Positions 46,738 through 55,134 of a stretch of DNA of 64,000 nt are shown here, piece after piece. The notes under the pieces were generated by a model, which was given only the letters and a program-made list of their open reading frames with translations, ran no database searches and was not told the origin of the DNA. Positions within the stretch are counted from its first letter, which is position 1, and each line of letters starts with the position of its first letter. The stretch comes from Helicobacter fennelliae (lineage in GTDB: Bacteria > Campylobacterota > Campylobacteria > Campylobacterales > Helicobacteraceae): positions 1,550,001 to 1,614,000 of the forward strand of contig NZ_UGIB01000001.1 in the NCBI RefSeq assembly GCF_900451005.1, in the 5' to 3' direction. The position numbers were made by a program, and so were the translations under genes.

Positions 46738-47628
46738 GTTAAATTTGAAAGTAAAAACAATAAACAATTTTTAAAGATTCCAAATCTAGGCAGTGTTAAG
46801 TTAAGAGAGAATCTAAGATTTCAAGGTAAAATTCACTCTTGCACTATTTCCCAAAAAGCTAATAGATTCTATGCTTCTTTTAGCTTAGAGATAAGTGAAA
46901 GCGAATTTAAAAGAACTCATAAAGATAGCAAACAAACAAAACTTGGATTAGGCATAGATGTTGGCTTAAAATCCTTTGCAAGTTTATCTAATGGCTTAAG
47001 CATTCAAGCACCCAAACCCTTAAATAAGCTTACACGGCGTTTAAGAAGAGTGAGCAGAAGTCTAAGCAAAAAGCAACACCCAAAAACCAAGAGTGAAGCA
47101 ATGCAAGGCATAAAAAAGTCTCATAACTACTTAAAGCAAAGTGTTAAGCTTAATAAACTCCACACAAGAATCGCTAATGTAAGAAATGATTTTTTACATT
47201 AGCTCACTTCAAGCCTAGTAAAACATTATGCTTACTTTGGACTTGAAAATCTCAATATTAAAGGCTTAATGAAAAATAATAGATTAGCAAAGGCAATAAG
47301 CGATGTAAGCTTTTATGAGTTTAAAAGACAGCTTCAGTATAAAAGCGATTACCACAAAAGAGAGATTATAGAGGCTGATACATTCTATCCAAGCTCTGAG
47401 ACTTGCTCAAAATGTGGAAGCATTAAAGAAACTCTCACACTTAAAGAAAGAATCTATGAATGTGAAAATTGTGGATTAAAAATAGATAGAGATTATAATG
47501 CCAGTTTAAATCTCTACAATCTTATTCCACAAAAAATAGGGCAAGTTCTGTCCGAATTTACGCCTGCGGACTTGACGGCTCTGCAATATGATTTAGCGAC
47601 AAATAATATTGCAAATAGCCAAGGTTGA
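46738..47628 (+). pseudogene. tnpB: IS200/IS605-type TnpB, 5'-truncated with nonsense codon
   Basis: In one frame: KIPNLGSVKLRENLRFQGKI, GLGIDVGLKSFASLSNG (RuvC Asp), a TAG at 47200-47202 where Lys or similar is expected (NDFLH*LTSSLVKHY), GLENLNIKGLMKNNRL (Glu), CSKCGSIKETLTLKERIYEC with CENCG (zinc finger) and DRDYNASLNLYN (final Asp). The N-terminal 100-150 residues are absent. All three RuvC acidic residues are kept, so inactivation looks recent, but truncation plus the nonsense codon rule out normal RNA-guided nuclease activity. No TnpA is nearby. Confidence 0.85.
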
Positions 47629-48173
47629 AACAGGAATACAACAGAAAAACTATTTATAGATATTTCTATTTATTTATGGTTTTTTATAGGTTTGTAGGAA
47701 CGGCTACATCACATCTAGGAAACTATCCACTAAAAATTGAAGTAAGTGGCAGAGAAAGAAATCGTTTGCGTTTATTAAAAGACAAAAACATTTTTTATCA
47801 AAATATCAATGGAGTAAATGTATATAATATTGACAAACTCATTGCTATGAAAATTAATGCTTTCAATGGAAGAGACAAGGTTAGAGATTTGTTTGATATT
47901 AATTTTTTATTTGAGCATTATCCTGAACTTTTTGCCATTGCTAATCTTGAAAGCATTATAACAAAATTTCACTATTATGGAGAAAAGGAGCTTGATTTAT
48001 TGCTTGAAGATGAAACACATACCCACAAGCTTACAAGTTGTGAAGAGATTAAAACAAATGGATTTTCTAATGCTTTGTTGCAAAAAGTGCAAAACAGACT
48101 AAATGAGCTAGAGAATGAATCAACAAATGAAAATGTAGAACTTGTATCAAGTCGTATAAGAAAATATAGATAA
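47625..48173 (+). pseudogene. AbiEii-like nucleotidyltransferase toxin, C-terminal part
   Basis: From about 47710: YPLKIEVSGRERNRLRLLKD, then NGVNVYNIDKLIAMKINAFN and GRDKVRDLFDINFLFEHYPE, matching the C-terminal half of AbiEii/AbiGii-type nucleotidyltransferases. The N-terminal catalytic GS...D motif is missing, and the first 25 residues come from the sequence just after tnpB. The TTG start overlaps the tnpB stop. No AbiEi antitoxin is seen. Probably an abortive-infection gene cut by the IS element. Confidence 0.65.
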
Positions 48174-48175
48174 AT

Positions 48176-48241
48176 ATAACATAATATATATAAGTATATA
48201 ATATTATATATTTTTATATATTATAATAGAATATAATATCC
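48176..48241. repeat. AT-only palindromic tract, left of vapXD pair 1
   Basis: 66 bp of nearly pure A and T with AGTATATAATATTATAT and TTTTATATATTATAATAG, able to form hairpins. A related tract lies at 48985-49075 on the other side of the pair. Confidence 0.5.
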
Positions 48242-48613
48242 TTATCTATGTTTTCTTATAAGCTCTGTCTTTTTAGCTTCGTTAGATTCATTACTTATTT
48301 CAAATTCTGCAATTTTTGATTTTTTACCTGTAAGCAAATGTGTTAAGTCGTGTTGTTCGCCTATATCTGTTACATCAAAATTTAGCACACAAGTAGAGAG
48401 CCAAGATAGCTGTTTATTAAGTTTTCTAACTAATTTTGTTATTTCTCTTTCATTCATAGGTTCTTTAGAAATATAACCTGAATATTGCCTATGCTCAAAA
48501 CCATTTTCAATCATAAATATTTTGATTTGACTATAAGCTTCCGCAGTGCTATTAAAATGCTTTTTAAGTTCATTTGTAGATAAATCAAAGTTTAGGGCTT
48601 TACGATTCTTCAT
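48242..48613 (-). CDS. VapD-like endoribonuclease, pair 1
   Basis: 123 residues from ATG 48613, which overlaps the stop of the upstream gene (ATGA). KALNFDLSTNELKKHF then AEAYSQIKIFMIENGFEHRQ YSGYI and LNKQLSWLSTCVLNFDVTDI follow the VapD pattern: Asp after the first strand, helix, strand with G-Y/V, and a WL-C segment. VapD has a Cas2-like ferredoxin fold and cleaves RNA in H. pylori and Haemophilus. This copy is more divergent than pair 2 and has a charged C-terminal extension of about 30 residues. Confidence 0.75.
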   Translation of the reverse strand: MKNRKALNFDLSTNELKKHFNSTAEAYSQIKIFMIENGFEHRQYSGYISKEPMNEREITKLVRKLNKQLSWLSTCVLNFDVTDIGEQHDLTHLLTGKKSKIAEFEISNESNEAKKTELIRKHR

Positions 48614-48948
48614 TGCCAAACGCCCATATCATCGCCAATAAGAGTCTCGTTCCCCTCTTTTTCACTTATCCAATCCCATTCTTTAACATTCAAAGTGAAC
48701 CATTTGCAATCAATAAGATTGTTATATACAAATATGCCTAAACACGCCAAGTCTTTATCATTGCCTTTGCAATGATAGGTGTGTTTATCTATCTTTATAA
48801 GTCCAGATTCTTTAGCCAATTCATCAATAATCTCATACATTCTATCTAAGTCGTATTTGTTTTCTTTTAGAATCTTTTCTTCATCTAATACAATTCTAGT
48901 GCCTAATAATGAGCGTCTTTGTGTGTGTTGTGTAGATATGGCTGTCAT
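48610..48948 (-). CDS. VapX-like antitoxin, pair 1
   Basis: 112 residues; GTRIVLDEEKILKENKYDLD, then MYEIIDELAKESGLIKIDKH and CKWFTLNVKEWDWISEKEGN. It is a clear paralogue of the 54799 protein (GTRFELDEEKILREDIYDLD, NVKSWDWLGD). Genes of this size directly before vapD correspond to VapX antitoxins. AAGGAG lies nine bases before ATG 48948. It is transcribed away from the CRISPR array, with 156 bp between them. Confidence 0.7.
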   Translation of the reverse strand: MTAISTQHTQRRSLLGTRIVLDEEKILKENKYDLDRMYEIIDELAKESGLIKIDKHTYHCKGNDKDLACLGIFVYNNLIDCKWFTLNVKEWDWISEKEGNETLIGDDMGVWQ

Positions 48949-48984
48949 TTGAAACTCCTTTGATTTAAGAGATTTTTATCATTA

Positions 48985-49080
48985 TAACATTTATTTGATA
49001 TATATAATATAAGTATAGATAAATATAGCAAAGTATATAATATTATATGTTTTACTATAATATTATATATTATCTATGCC
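48985..49080. repeat. AT-rich palindromic tract between vapX1 and the CRISPR array
   Basis: Contains AAAGTATATAATATTATATG and CTATAATATTATATATTATC, sharing AGTATATAATATTATAT with the tract at 48176-48241. It probably carries both the vapX1 promoter and the entry to the CRISPR array, but many TATAAT-like words make a choice impossible. Confidence 0.5.
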
Positions 49081-49104
49081 TTTTAATATGTTTTTTTCTT
49101 GCAT

Positions 49105-49936
49105 GTTTTAGTCCCTTCTTAAACTTCTATATGCTAGAATTCACACGATGATATGATAGATAGCACGACTGTTTTAGTCCCTTCTTAAACTTCTATATGC
49201 TAGAATTTTTTTTTGCTTAATCCTAATTGCTCGCTTGTTTTAGTCCCTTCTTAAACTTCTATATGCTAGAATCTACAATCTCAGCAATTCAAGACTTAAT
49301 GAGTTTTAGTCCCTTCTTAAACTTCTATATGCTAGAATCTTTGAGCAGGGTGTCCTTTGTTATTGTATGTTTTAGTCCCTTCTTAAACTTCTATATGCTA
49401 GAATCTACAATCTCAGCAATTCAAGACTTAATGAGTTTTAGTCCCTTCTTAAACTTCTATATGCTAGAATTAATCATAGGGGGAATAAATGAGCGGAGGG
49501 GTTTTAGTCCCTTCTTAAACTTCTATATGCTAGAATAATAATCGGCTTGCCACAGAATGATATTGCGTTTTAGTCCCTTCTTAAACTTCTATATGCTAGA
49601 ATCCTTTTAATTAAGCTATGTGTTGAATTTACGTTTTAGTCCCTTCTTAAACTTCTATATGCTAGAATTTAGTGTTTTTTGACGCACCAGATTTAATTGT
49701 TTTAGTCCCTTCTTAAACTTCTATATGCTAGAATAAAACTATGGGCTTTAGCAGAAGAAACTGCAGTTTTAGTCCCTTCTTAAACTTCTATATGCTAGAA
49801 TCATAAATAGGCGCAAAGGCAGCTGCGCTTGCTGTTTTAGTCCCTTCTTAAACTTCTATATGCTAGAATTTCTAAAATGTAGCTTAGCCACGCTGGTATT
49901 GTTTTAGTCCCTTCTTAAACTTCTATATGCTAGAAT
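49105..49936 (+). CRISPR. type II-C CRISPR array, 13 repeats and 12 spacers
   Basis: Thirteen identical 36-bp repeats beginning GTTTTAGTCCCTTCTTAAAC and ending TTCTATATGCTAGAAT, at 49105, 49171, 49237, 49303, 49369, 49435, 49501, 49567, 49633, 49699, 49766, 49834 and 49901. Spacers are 30 bp (nine), 31 bp (two) and 32 bp (one). Spacers 3 (49273-49302) and 5 (49405-49434) are identical. The repeat is a close relative of the C. jejuni type II-C repeat, and the GTTTTAG start with the tracrRNA sets transcription on the plus strand. Each repeat ends in TGCTAGAAT, an extended -10 element, so each spacer may have its own promoter as described in Neisseria. Confidence 0.98.
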
Positions 49937-50005
49937 AGGCTCTCTGTTGGTGCCTATAGATAGGGATTTCAAAGGATTTTAAGCTAGAAATTACCTGAAA
50001 TCCTT

Positions 50006-50011
50006 TATAAT
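50006..50011 (+). promoter_or_regulatory. -10 box of the tracrRNA promoter
   Basis: TATAAT, a perfect consensus, seven bases before the first base of the repeat-complementary segment. No good -35 is seen, as is usual in Campylobacterota. Transcription would begin at about 50018. Confidence 0.65.
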
Positions 50012-50017
50012 TCGCGA

Positions 50018-50090
50018 CATAGAAGTTTAAGAAGGGACTAAAATAAGGGAGTAAGGGGTCTTCCGCAGGGTAAATCATATCCCTATCAAA
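50018..50090 (+). ncRNA. tracrRNA of the type II-C system
   Basis: 50019-50043 is a 25-base perfect complement of repeat bases 1-25 (ATAGAAGTTTAAGAAGGGAC and on). It is followed by GGGAGTAAGGGGTCTTCC (first stem) and AGGGTAAATCATATCCCT (second stem), in the same layout as the C. jejuni tracrRNA tail. The 3' end near 50090 is an estimate; it meets the cas2 stop codon tail to tail. RNase III would cut the repeat:antirepeat duplex and Cas9 binds it. Confidence 0.9.
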
Positions 50091-50093
50091 ACC

Positions 50094-50549
50094 CTAGAAT
50101 TCAAATAAGCTTGGTTGCCTATTTTTGATTTTTTGTTTTGGTTGTGTAGTAGTTGTATTCAATTCTTCTTGTTTTTGATACTCCATACCATAGCGGTAAT
50201 CACCCGCATTTTCGTCAAAGTCAAATAGCACAAGATTTTTATCTTCATTAACATTTTCATTAAATGATGGGTTTCCTAATAATATTTCTATATTGTCGAA
50301 TTGTCTTTCTGTGATGATAAGTGCGCGGACATTACCATAAGGTGGAAGCACCTTTTTTACAGCATTTAGAGAGCTTTTTGCCGAGCTTAACCCTTTGCAT
50401 ATTTTCATATACACGCTAAATTGCATCATAAAAAAGCCAAGCTTGATGAGTTCATTTCGAAATCTTGTAGCTTGTTTTTGTTCTTTTTTTGTTTTTGTTG
50501 GCACATCAAACATTAAGAGTATGCGCATAAATTTATCTTCAAGTTTCAA
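50094..50549 (-). CDS. cas2: CRISPR-associated endonuclease Cas2
   Basis: 151 residues. MRILLMFDVPTKTKKEQKQA (Asp of the ferredoxin strand) and FFMMQFSVYMKICKGLSSAK are typical; KVLPPYGNVRALIITERQFD follows. The C-terminal tail ending RQPSLFEF is as in C. jejuni Cas2. Starting at ATG 50549 gives MKLEDKFMRILL, similar to C. jejuni, and overlaps cas1 by 11 bases. Confidence 0.96.
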   Translation of the reverse strand: MKLEDKFMRILLMFDVPTKTKKEQKQATRFRNELIKLGFFMMQFSVYMKICKGLSSAKSSLNAVKKVLPPYGNVRALIITERQFDNIEILLGNPSFNENVNEDKNLVLFDFDENAGDYRYGMEYQKQEELNTTTTQPKQKIKNRQPSLFEF

Positions 50550-51435
50550 AACTTACAACCATTAATGTTTGATCTCCTAATAACGCCGATCTAAAACTTT
50601 GAATATAGCGTCCAATGGCTCGGCTCAAAGGATGTTTTTGGCCATCTATTAAGGCTGCTTGTTGTAAAATATTAATAAGCTCTCGTTTGTCGTTTGGCCG
50701 TAAGGTTGCTTCTTTATCTAGCGTATTCAGTTTAAGCACACATAGATCTACCCACGGGCGAAATACTTCTATTAAATCATCACAAAGATTAAAACTATTA
50801 TACATATTGTCGTGTTTAATTCCTAGCCAAGTAATAAGCCCACTGATACAGACATTTCGCACGATACAAGCCCTAAGAATCGCATAGCCATAGTTAAGTG
50901 CAGAATTGATAAAGTTTATTTCATCTCTGTGAAATTCTTTGCCAAATAAGGCCTTAAAATATATTGCTGCTGCAACTGCCTCTAAATTTCTAGAATCCCC
51001 CAGTGAAACATTTTTAGCAAAACTTAAGAGTTCATCGCTTTCTTTAGATTTGTGGTGTAATTTTAAGATACGGGCTTGATTTGTAATTTTATTTTTAACG
51101 ATTTTTTGCCATACAATCGCTTTTTTATGAGTGCTGACCATCATTTGTTCCTTGGCAATTTTAGCGTGCTGAAAATGCCCCAAATATGAGTGCATAATGC
51201 CATTGATATGATGACTTTCATCACAAGTCAAAAGAACGATATTGTGTTTTGCAAAGGCACTTAATAAGGCGGAAGTAATAAGAATTTGTGGAGATTCTAA
51301 AATCACAAAATGAATATCTTTGAGAAAAAGTTTTGCCTCTTTATTTGTTTGCTTTAGCACCAAGTGATTTGCCTGCAAACTAAGCTTTGCTTCAGAGCTA
51401 ACCAAGACACTTCTAAAGGCTTCATCAAAACTCAT
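50539..51435 (-). CDS. cas1: CRISPR-associated integrase Cas1
   Basis: 298 residues from ATG 51435 (MSFDEAFRSVLVSSEAKLSL), one base after the cas9 stop. The metal site is formed by Glu in LGDSRNLEAVAAAIYFKALF, His in WLGIKHDNMYNSFNLCDDLI and the following Asp pair. With Cas2 it inserts new spacers; both look intact, so adaptation should be possible. Confidence 0.97.
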   Translation of the reverse strand: MSFDEAFRSVLVSSEAKLSLQANHLVLKQTNKEAKLFLKDIHFVILESPQILITSALLSAFAKHNIVLLTCDESHHINGIMHSYLGHFQHAKIAKEQMMVSTHKKAIVWQKIVKNKITNQARILKLHHKSKESDELLSFAKNVSLGDSRNLEAVAAAIYFKALFGKEFHRDEINFINSALNYGYAILRACIVRNVCISGLITWLGIKHDNMYNSFNLCDDLIEVFRPWVDLCVLKLNTLDKEATLRPNDKRELINILQQAALIDGQKHPLSRAIGRYIQSFRSALLGDQTLMVVSFET

Positions 51436-51436
51436 T

Positions 51437-54400
51437 TTATTTCTTTGCTTTAGAGGCAAGAGATATGTTTTCGCGTGGGTATGATTGTGTGCGTTTTACT
51501 TCACCTAAAACTGAGACTTGCCATTTTTCAAAAACTTTGAGATTTTGGATTCCAATGCTTTTACCCACCACTTCCTCTTTTGTAGCATTGCTGAAGAGGA
51601 GTTTTTGATTCTCTGTGAGTGTGGAGAAGTTATTATCGTGTTTTGCCACTTTGATGCTTGCACCACTAGTATCAAAACTCACAAAGTAGCATAGCTCAGG
51701 CTCCGCCATTTCTTTCTTTTGCACCAAAAGCAAATCATCTTTATAGAGTGAAAATATAAATTCATAGCTAGAATCCATCTCTAGCCAATCTTTAATCACA
51801 TCATTTTTATCTTTGCCTTGCACAACCGCTTTATTTGGCAAAATCCCTAGCGCGAAGTCCATTGTATAAACAGGCACACCGTAAAATTTGCCACTTTTTC
51901 TATGTTTAAAAATATCCACACGCACCATCGCGCCATTGCTTACAATCTTTGTGCCAATTTGACGGATTTTTCCCAATTGTAAGGCTTTTTCTATACCTTC
52001 TGCCCCACCATAGCTCTTGAGTAATTTTGTATCATTTTGTGAATAAAAGCTTTCTTCGTGCAATGCCCCTCTCACTCTTTTTCTTGGTGGTTTGGAAACA
52101 AAGACAGATTCTGCTTTTTCTAGCACGTTTGCGCGGAAATTTTCGCCGCTTGGGAGTTGGATAAAAGCTCGTTGTTTTTTATACTCCTGCTTACTTAGAG
52201 TGTGGGCATAGTAGGCGGCTTTGCTTGTCTCTTGCGTCTTTTTGAAATCGCTAAAAGCCTTTATCACACTATCATTCATAAAGCCAATAATCACCGCATC
52301 AAGAGCGTGGTGTAAGTGATTATCCCTATCTTTGCTAGCAAAGCCTAGATAATATCTCATCGTGCTAGTAAGCGCACCATTGACAATGGCAATGTGCTTT
52401 TTGCTCCCCTTTTGCCCCTTGCCAAGCGTGGTGTTCTCACTCTCAACTAGGGACAAAAACTCCAAATATGTTTCAGTATAATCTGCTACAAGGCGTGCGA
52501 TATAGCTTGTGTCATTAAGGTTACGGAGCTTAAATCCTGCTTCCTTATCGTTAAAGGCTGTGTTTAGGATTCTACGGCGTTTTTTGTGTGGGAGCTTTTG
52601 GGCTAGGGTTGTGATAACTCCCCACTTGGCAGAGTCTGTTCCAAAGGCTTCAAAAGGCGTGCGGTTGCCCTTTTCTTGGTTTGCTTTTGTAAGGACTAGA
52701 CACTTATTCATATAGCTATCATCAAAGCTACGCGAGTAGGGATAGATATGATCCACTTGCAATGCGGTGGGATCTTGCAAGTAGGAGATTGTGATTTTTG
52801 CCCCACTATATAGACACAACCCTCCTTGCTCTTGCCAAAGCTTTAGCTTTAAGAGATTGGTGCTACTTGGCTCAAGCCCTAACTCTTGGCATTTCTTGTG
52901 GGCAGCTTGATTAGCGGCGTAATTATCTTTCTGCTCTTTTTCATACTTTTGTCGCTCTGTGGTATTTAGCTTGGCTTCTCTGGCGTATTCTATGTGGATT
53001 TTATGGGGGCTGCCATATTGCTTAAGCAGCGCGTTTAGCACCTTTCTATACTCGGCTAATGCCCTTGCTACAACGGGGTTTGCGAGATATGGTTCAAACT
53101 CATTAAGCGGTGGGAGTATCTGCCCTTTTAAAGTATCTTTGCTTAGAGCTTTTAACCCTGCTTTTTCTACAGACTCATCATAGCGCAAGCACTGGCTCTC
53201 TCCACTCTCATCAATGCCGATACAATAGTCCGCATCGCTGCTGCGTGCTTCACGCTCTCCGCGCATAAAGGGTAGAATCTGCTCTAATGCCTTGAGACTT
53301 AGGCTAATGTGTGATGAGAAGTTAAGATGGCTTAGGGCTTGTATCTGCTCGCTTGTAAGAGAGAGCTGCTCTGTGGCGCAATAGGATTCTAGCTCTTTGT
53401 GTAGTTTCTCTACATCTTTTATCACAGCAATGCGCTCTGCAATGGAGTCTATATGCTTTCTTTCTAATGTTTTATAACAATTCCCTAACACCTTTTTAAA
53501 AGATTTTAGATTTTTACATTCTACAAATTTTACCTTTTCTGTCTCTTTTATCTCCTTGCTATAATCTAGCCTAGAATCCGCAAATCGTATTTTTTCATCT
53601 AGGTTGATGGCTTCACGCAATGCGTAGTAGCTCATCTCTCCTTTTTCTAGCACAGAATCTAAAATTGTAAGAACCATAGCTTTGTCATACATCTCTCCGC
53701 TTTTCTTGCTAAGATTGGCAAGTGTGTTGATAATGCGCGAGAGTGCTACAAACTCTATCGCGCTTATGCTGTCTTTGGGCGCGCGCTTTGCTCCAGCGAT
53801 AAACTGGCACTTCCCAACCTTATCCGCAAAGCTTTTTAATGGGCGTTGCTCAAAAATCTTGTCTAAAAGCTGCTTTTCAAACCCATCGCTTAAATGTAAG
53901 CCAAGCTCTTTTTGTTTCCTAAAGATGAGTTCAAGCTCATCTTTTAGCATATCTTGCGCTACACAATGCTCGTAATTCCCAGTCTTGTTTCGCACATTGA
54001 CAAATTCTGTTGCACCGTTATTTTGTGAGATTCTGCTTTGTTGGAAAAATTCTCTATATAGATATTCTCCAACACTCCTATAACCCTTTTCTGCTAGAGT
54101 CTTGCGATTAAATTCTATTGCCTTTTTAACCTTGCCAGATTCTGTGTCTTTGCTGTCTTTGGCGTGTTTATTACCATAGCCACGGTGCTTTGCAATGTGT
54201 AAAATCACACGCACCAAATCTTTAGAATCTAGCTTTTGACTTAGGGCAAGTGTGCGTAGCTCATAAGGGGATTTCAAAGGGTTAGCTTTAGAAGCAGTGT
54301 AGGCTTTTGGCAATTCACCATCATTACTCAAATAATCTTCTAATTGCAATCCAAATTCTTTACAAAGTAATTGTTTTATGGTGTTTAATCTCCCTCTTCT

Positions 54401-54577
54401 TCTTGCTAATCGTTTTCGCACTCCTCGTGCCTCTCGCCTAGGCAAAGCTAGGGAGGCTCCATTTTTTGGATTTTCTGCTTTGGTAAAGATTCTAATACCA
54501 CAATCTTGTAGCACTTCATTTTCTATAAACGCCCAGCCAATGCTCGCTACACCGATGTCAAAGCTATATATTTTCAT
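51437..54577 (-). CDS. cas9: Cas9, type II-C
   Basis: 1,046 residues from ATG 54577; a GTG two codons upstream is possible. RuvC-I: YSFDIGVASIGWAFIENEVL with Asp7. Arg-rich bridge helix LPRREARGVRKRLARRRGRL at about 46-65. RuvC-II: HKIHIEYAREAK with Glu about 530. HNH: LQVDHIYPYSRSFDDSYMNK with Asp609 and His610. RuvC-III: NHLHHALDAVIIGF with catalytic His and Asp about 757-760. Length lies between the C. jejuni (984) and N. meningitidis (1082) proteins. No stop or frameshift, all catalytic residues present, so likely active. No csn2 or cas4, which defines subtype II-C. Confidence 0.98.
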   Translation of the reverse strand: MKIYSFDIGVASIGWAFIENEVLQDCGIRIFTKAENPKNGASLALPRREARGVRKRLARRRGRLNTIKQLLCKEFGLQLEDYLSNDGELPKAYTASKANPLKSPYELRTLALSQKLDSKDLVRVILHIAKHRGYGNKHAKDSKDTESGKVKKAIEFNRKTLAEKGYRSVGEYLYREFFQQSRISQNNGATEFVNVRNKTGNYEHCVAQDMLKDELELIFRKQKELGLHLSDGFEKQLLDKIFEQRPLKSFADKVGKCQFIAGAKRAPKDSISAIEFVALSRIINTLANLSKKSGEMYDKAMVLTILDSVLEKGEMSYYALREAINLDEKIRFADSRLDYSKEIKETEKVKFVECKNLKSFKKVLGNCYKTLERKHIDSIAERIAVIKDVEKLHKELESYCATEQLSLTSEQIQALSHLNFSSHISLSLKALEQILPFMRGEREARSSDADYCIGIDESGESQCLRYDESVEKAGLKALSKDTLKGQILPPLNEFEPYLANPVVARALAEYRKVLNALLKQYGSPHKIHIEYAREAKLNTTERQKYEKEQKDNYAANQAAHKKCQELGLEPSSTNLLKLKLWQEQGGLCLYSGAKITISYLQDPTALQVDHIYPYSRSFDDSYMNKCLVLTKANQEKGNRTPFEAFGTDSAKWGVITTLAQKLPHKKRRRILNTAFNDKEAGFKLRNLNDTSYIARLVADYTETYLEFLSLVESENTTLGKGQKGSKKHIAIVNGALTSTMRYYLGFASKDRDNHLHHALDAVIIGFMNDSVIKAFSDFKKTQETSKAAYYAHTLSKQEYKKQRAFIQLPSGENFRANVLEKAESVFVSKPPRKRVRGALHEESFYSQNDTKLLKSYGGAEGIEKALQLGKIRQIGTKIVSNGAMVRVDIFKHRKSGKFYGVPVYTMDFALGILPNKAVVQGKDKNDVIKDWLEMDSSYEFIFSLYKDDLLLVQKKEMAEPELCYFVSFDTSGASIKVAKHDNNFSTLTENQKLLFSNATKEEVVGKSIGIQNLKVFEKWQVSVLGEVKRTQSYPRENISLASKAKK

Positions 54578-54716
54578 ACACACATCTCTTTATTACTTGT
54601 CGTATATGATAACAACTTTTATTGAAAATTTTATTAAATAGGTGCTAATTTTCGTTGTATTCATATGCACTTCTACACTTCATTTTTTCTTTAAGATTCC
54701 TAATAGAATACAATGT

Positions 54717-54722
54717 TATAAT
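54717..54722 (+). promoter_or_regulatory. -10 box of the vapX2 leader
   Basis: TATAAT consensus preceded by TACAATGT. It would start an RNA near 54729, immediately before a hairpin and 70 bases before the vapX2 start codon. Confidence 0.55.
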
Positions 54723-54730
54723 CACACTCG

Positions 54731-54776
54731 CAAAGGGGGAAGGTGGCAGTTGTCGTCCTCCCCTTTGTTTCTTTTG
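54731..54776 (+). terminator. hairpin with T-rich tail in the leader before vapX2
   Basis: CAAAGGGG at 54731-54738 pairs with CCCCTTTG at 54760-54767; after a GA bulge AGG (54741-54743) can pair with CCT (54757-54759), leaving a 13-base loop. The stem is followed by TTTCTTTTGT. This looks like an intrinsic terminator placed right at the RNA start, so it could end a tiny RNA, attenuate vapXD, or protect the transcript. Confidence 0.55.
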
Positions 54777-54798
54777 TAAATTTCACAAAGGATTAACT

Positions 54799-55134
54799 AT
54801 GTTTGGCACACGATTTGAATTAGATGAAGAAAAGATTCTAAGAGAGGACATCTACGACTTAGATGAAATGTATGCAAAGATAGAAGAGTTGGCTACTAAA
54901 AGAGCAGGACTTACAAAAGTATCTAAAAATCATTATGAGTTTAGAGGCGAGAAAAACGCACAAGCACATTTAGGGATTTTAGTATTTAATTGTCTAAAAC
55001 ATTGCGATTGGTTTGCTAAGAATGTTAAAAGTTGGGATTGGCTAGGCGATAGCAATAATCCAAACTATGTGGGCGATTTGATTGCACTCTTTCAAAAAGA
55101 TAAAGACAATGAAATTTGGCAAAATAGACAATAA
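54799..55134 (+). CDS. VapX-like antitoxin, pair 2
   Basis: 111 residues from ATG 54799 with AAAGGA 7-12 bases upstream; an upstream in-frame ATG at 54655 would translate the leader hairpin. FGTRFELDEEKILREDIYDL, LGILVFNCLKHCDWFAKNVK and SWDWLGDSNN match the pair-1 protein. Overlaps the vapD2 start by 26 bases. It diverges from cas9 across 221 bp. Confidence 0.72.
   Translation: MFGTRFELDEEKILREDIYDLDEMYAKIEELATKRAGLTKVSKNHYEFRGEKNAQAHLGILVFNCLKHCDWFAKNVKSWDWLGDSNNPNYVGDLIALFQKDKDNEIWQNRQ

Noticed and set aside
49227-49538. 103-residue open frame inside the CRISPR array
   Set aside because: It is the translation of repeats and spacers (SPFLNFYMLE recurring); the array explains it fully.
50018-50090. 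A second, degenerate CRISPR repeat read on the minus strand
   Set aside because: The repeat-like segment is complementary to the array repeat, has its own TATAAT and a two-stem tail, which fits tracrRNA.
54655-54798. Upstream extension of vapX2 to an ATG at 54655
   Set aside because: It would translate through the promoter and leader hairpin; ATG 54799 has the better ribosome binding site and matches the paralogue.
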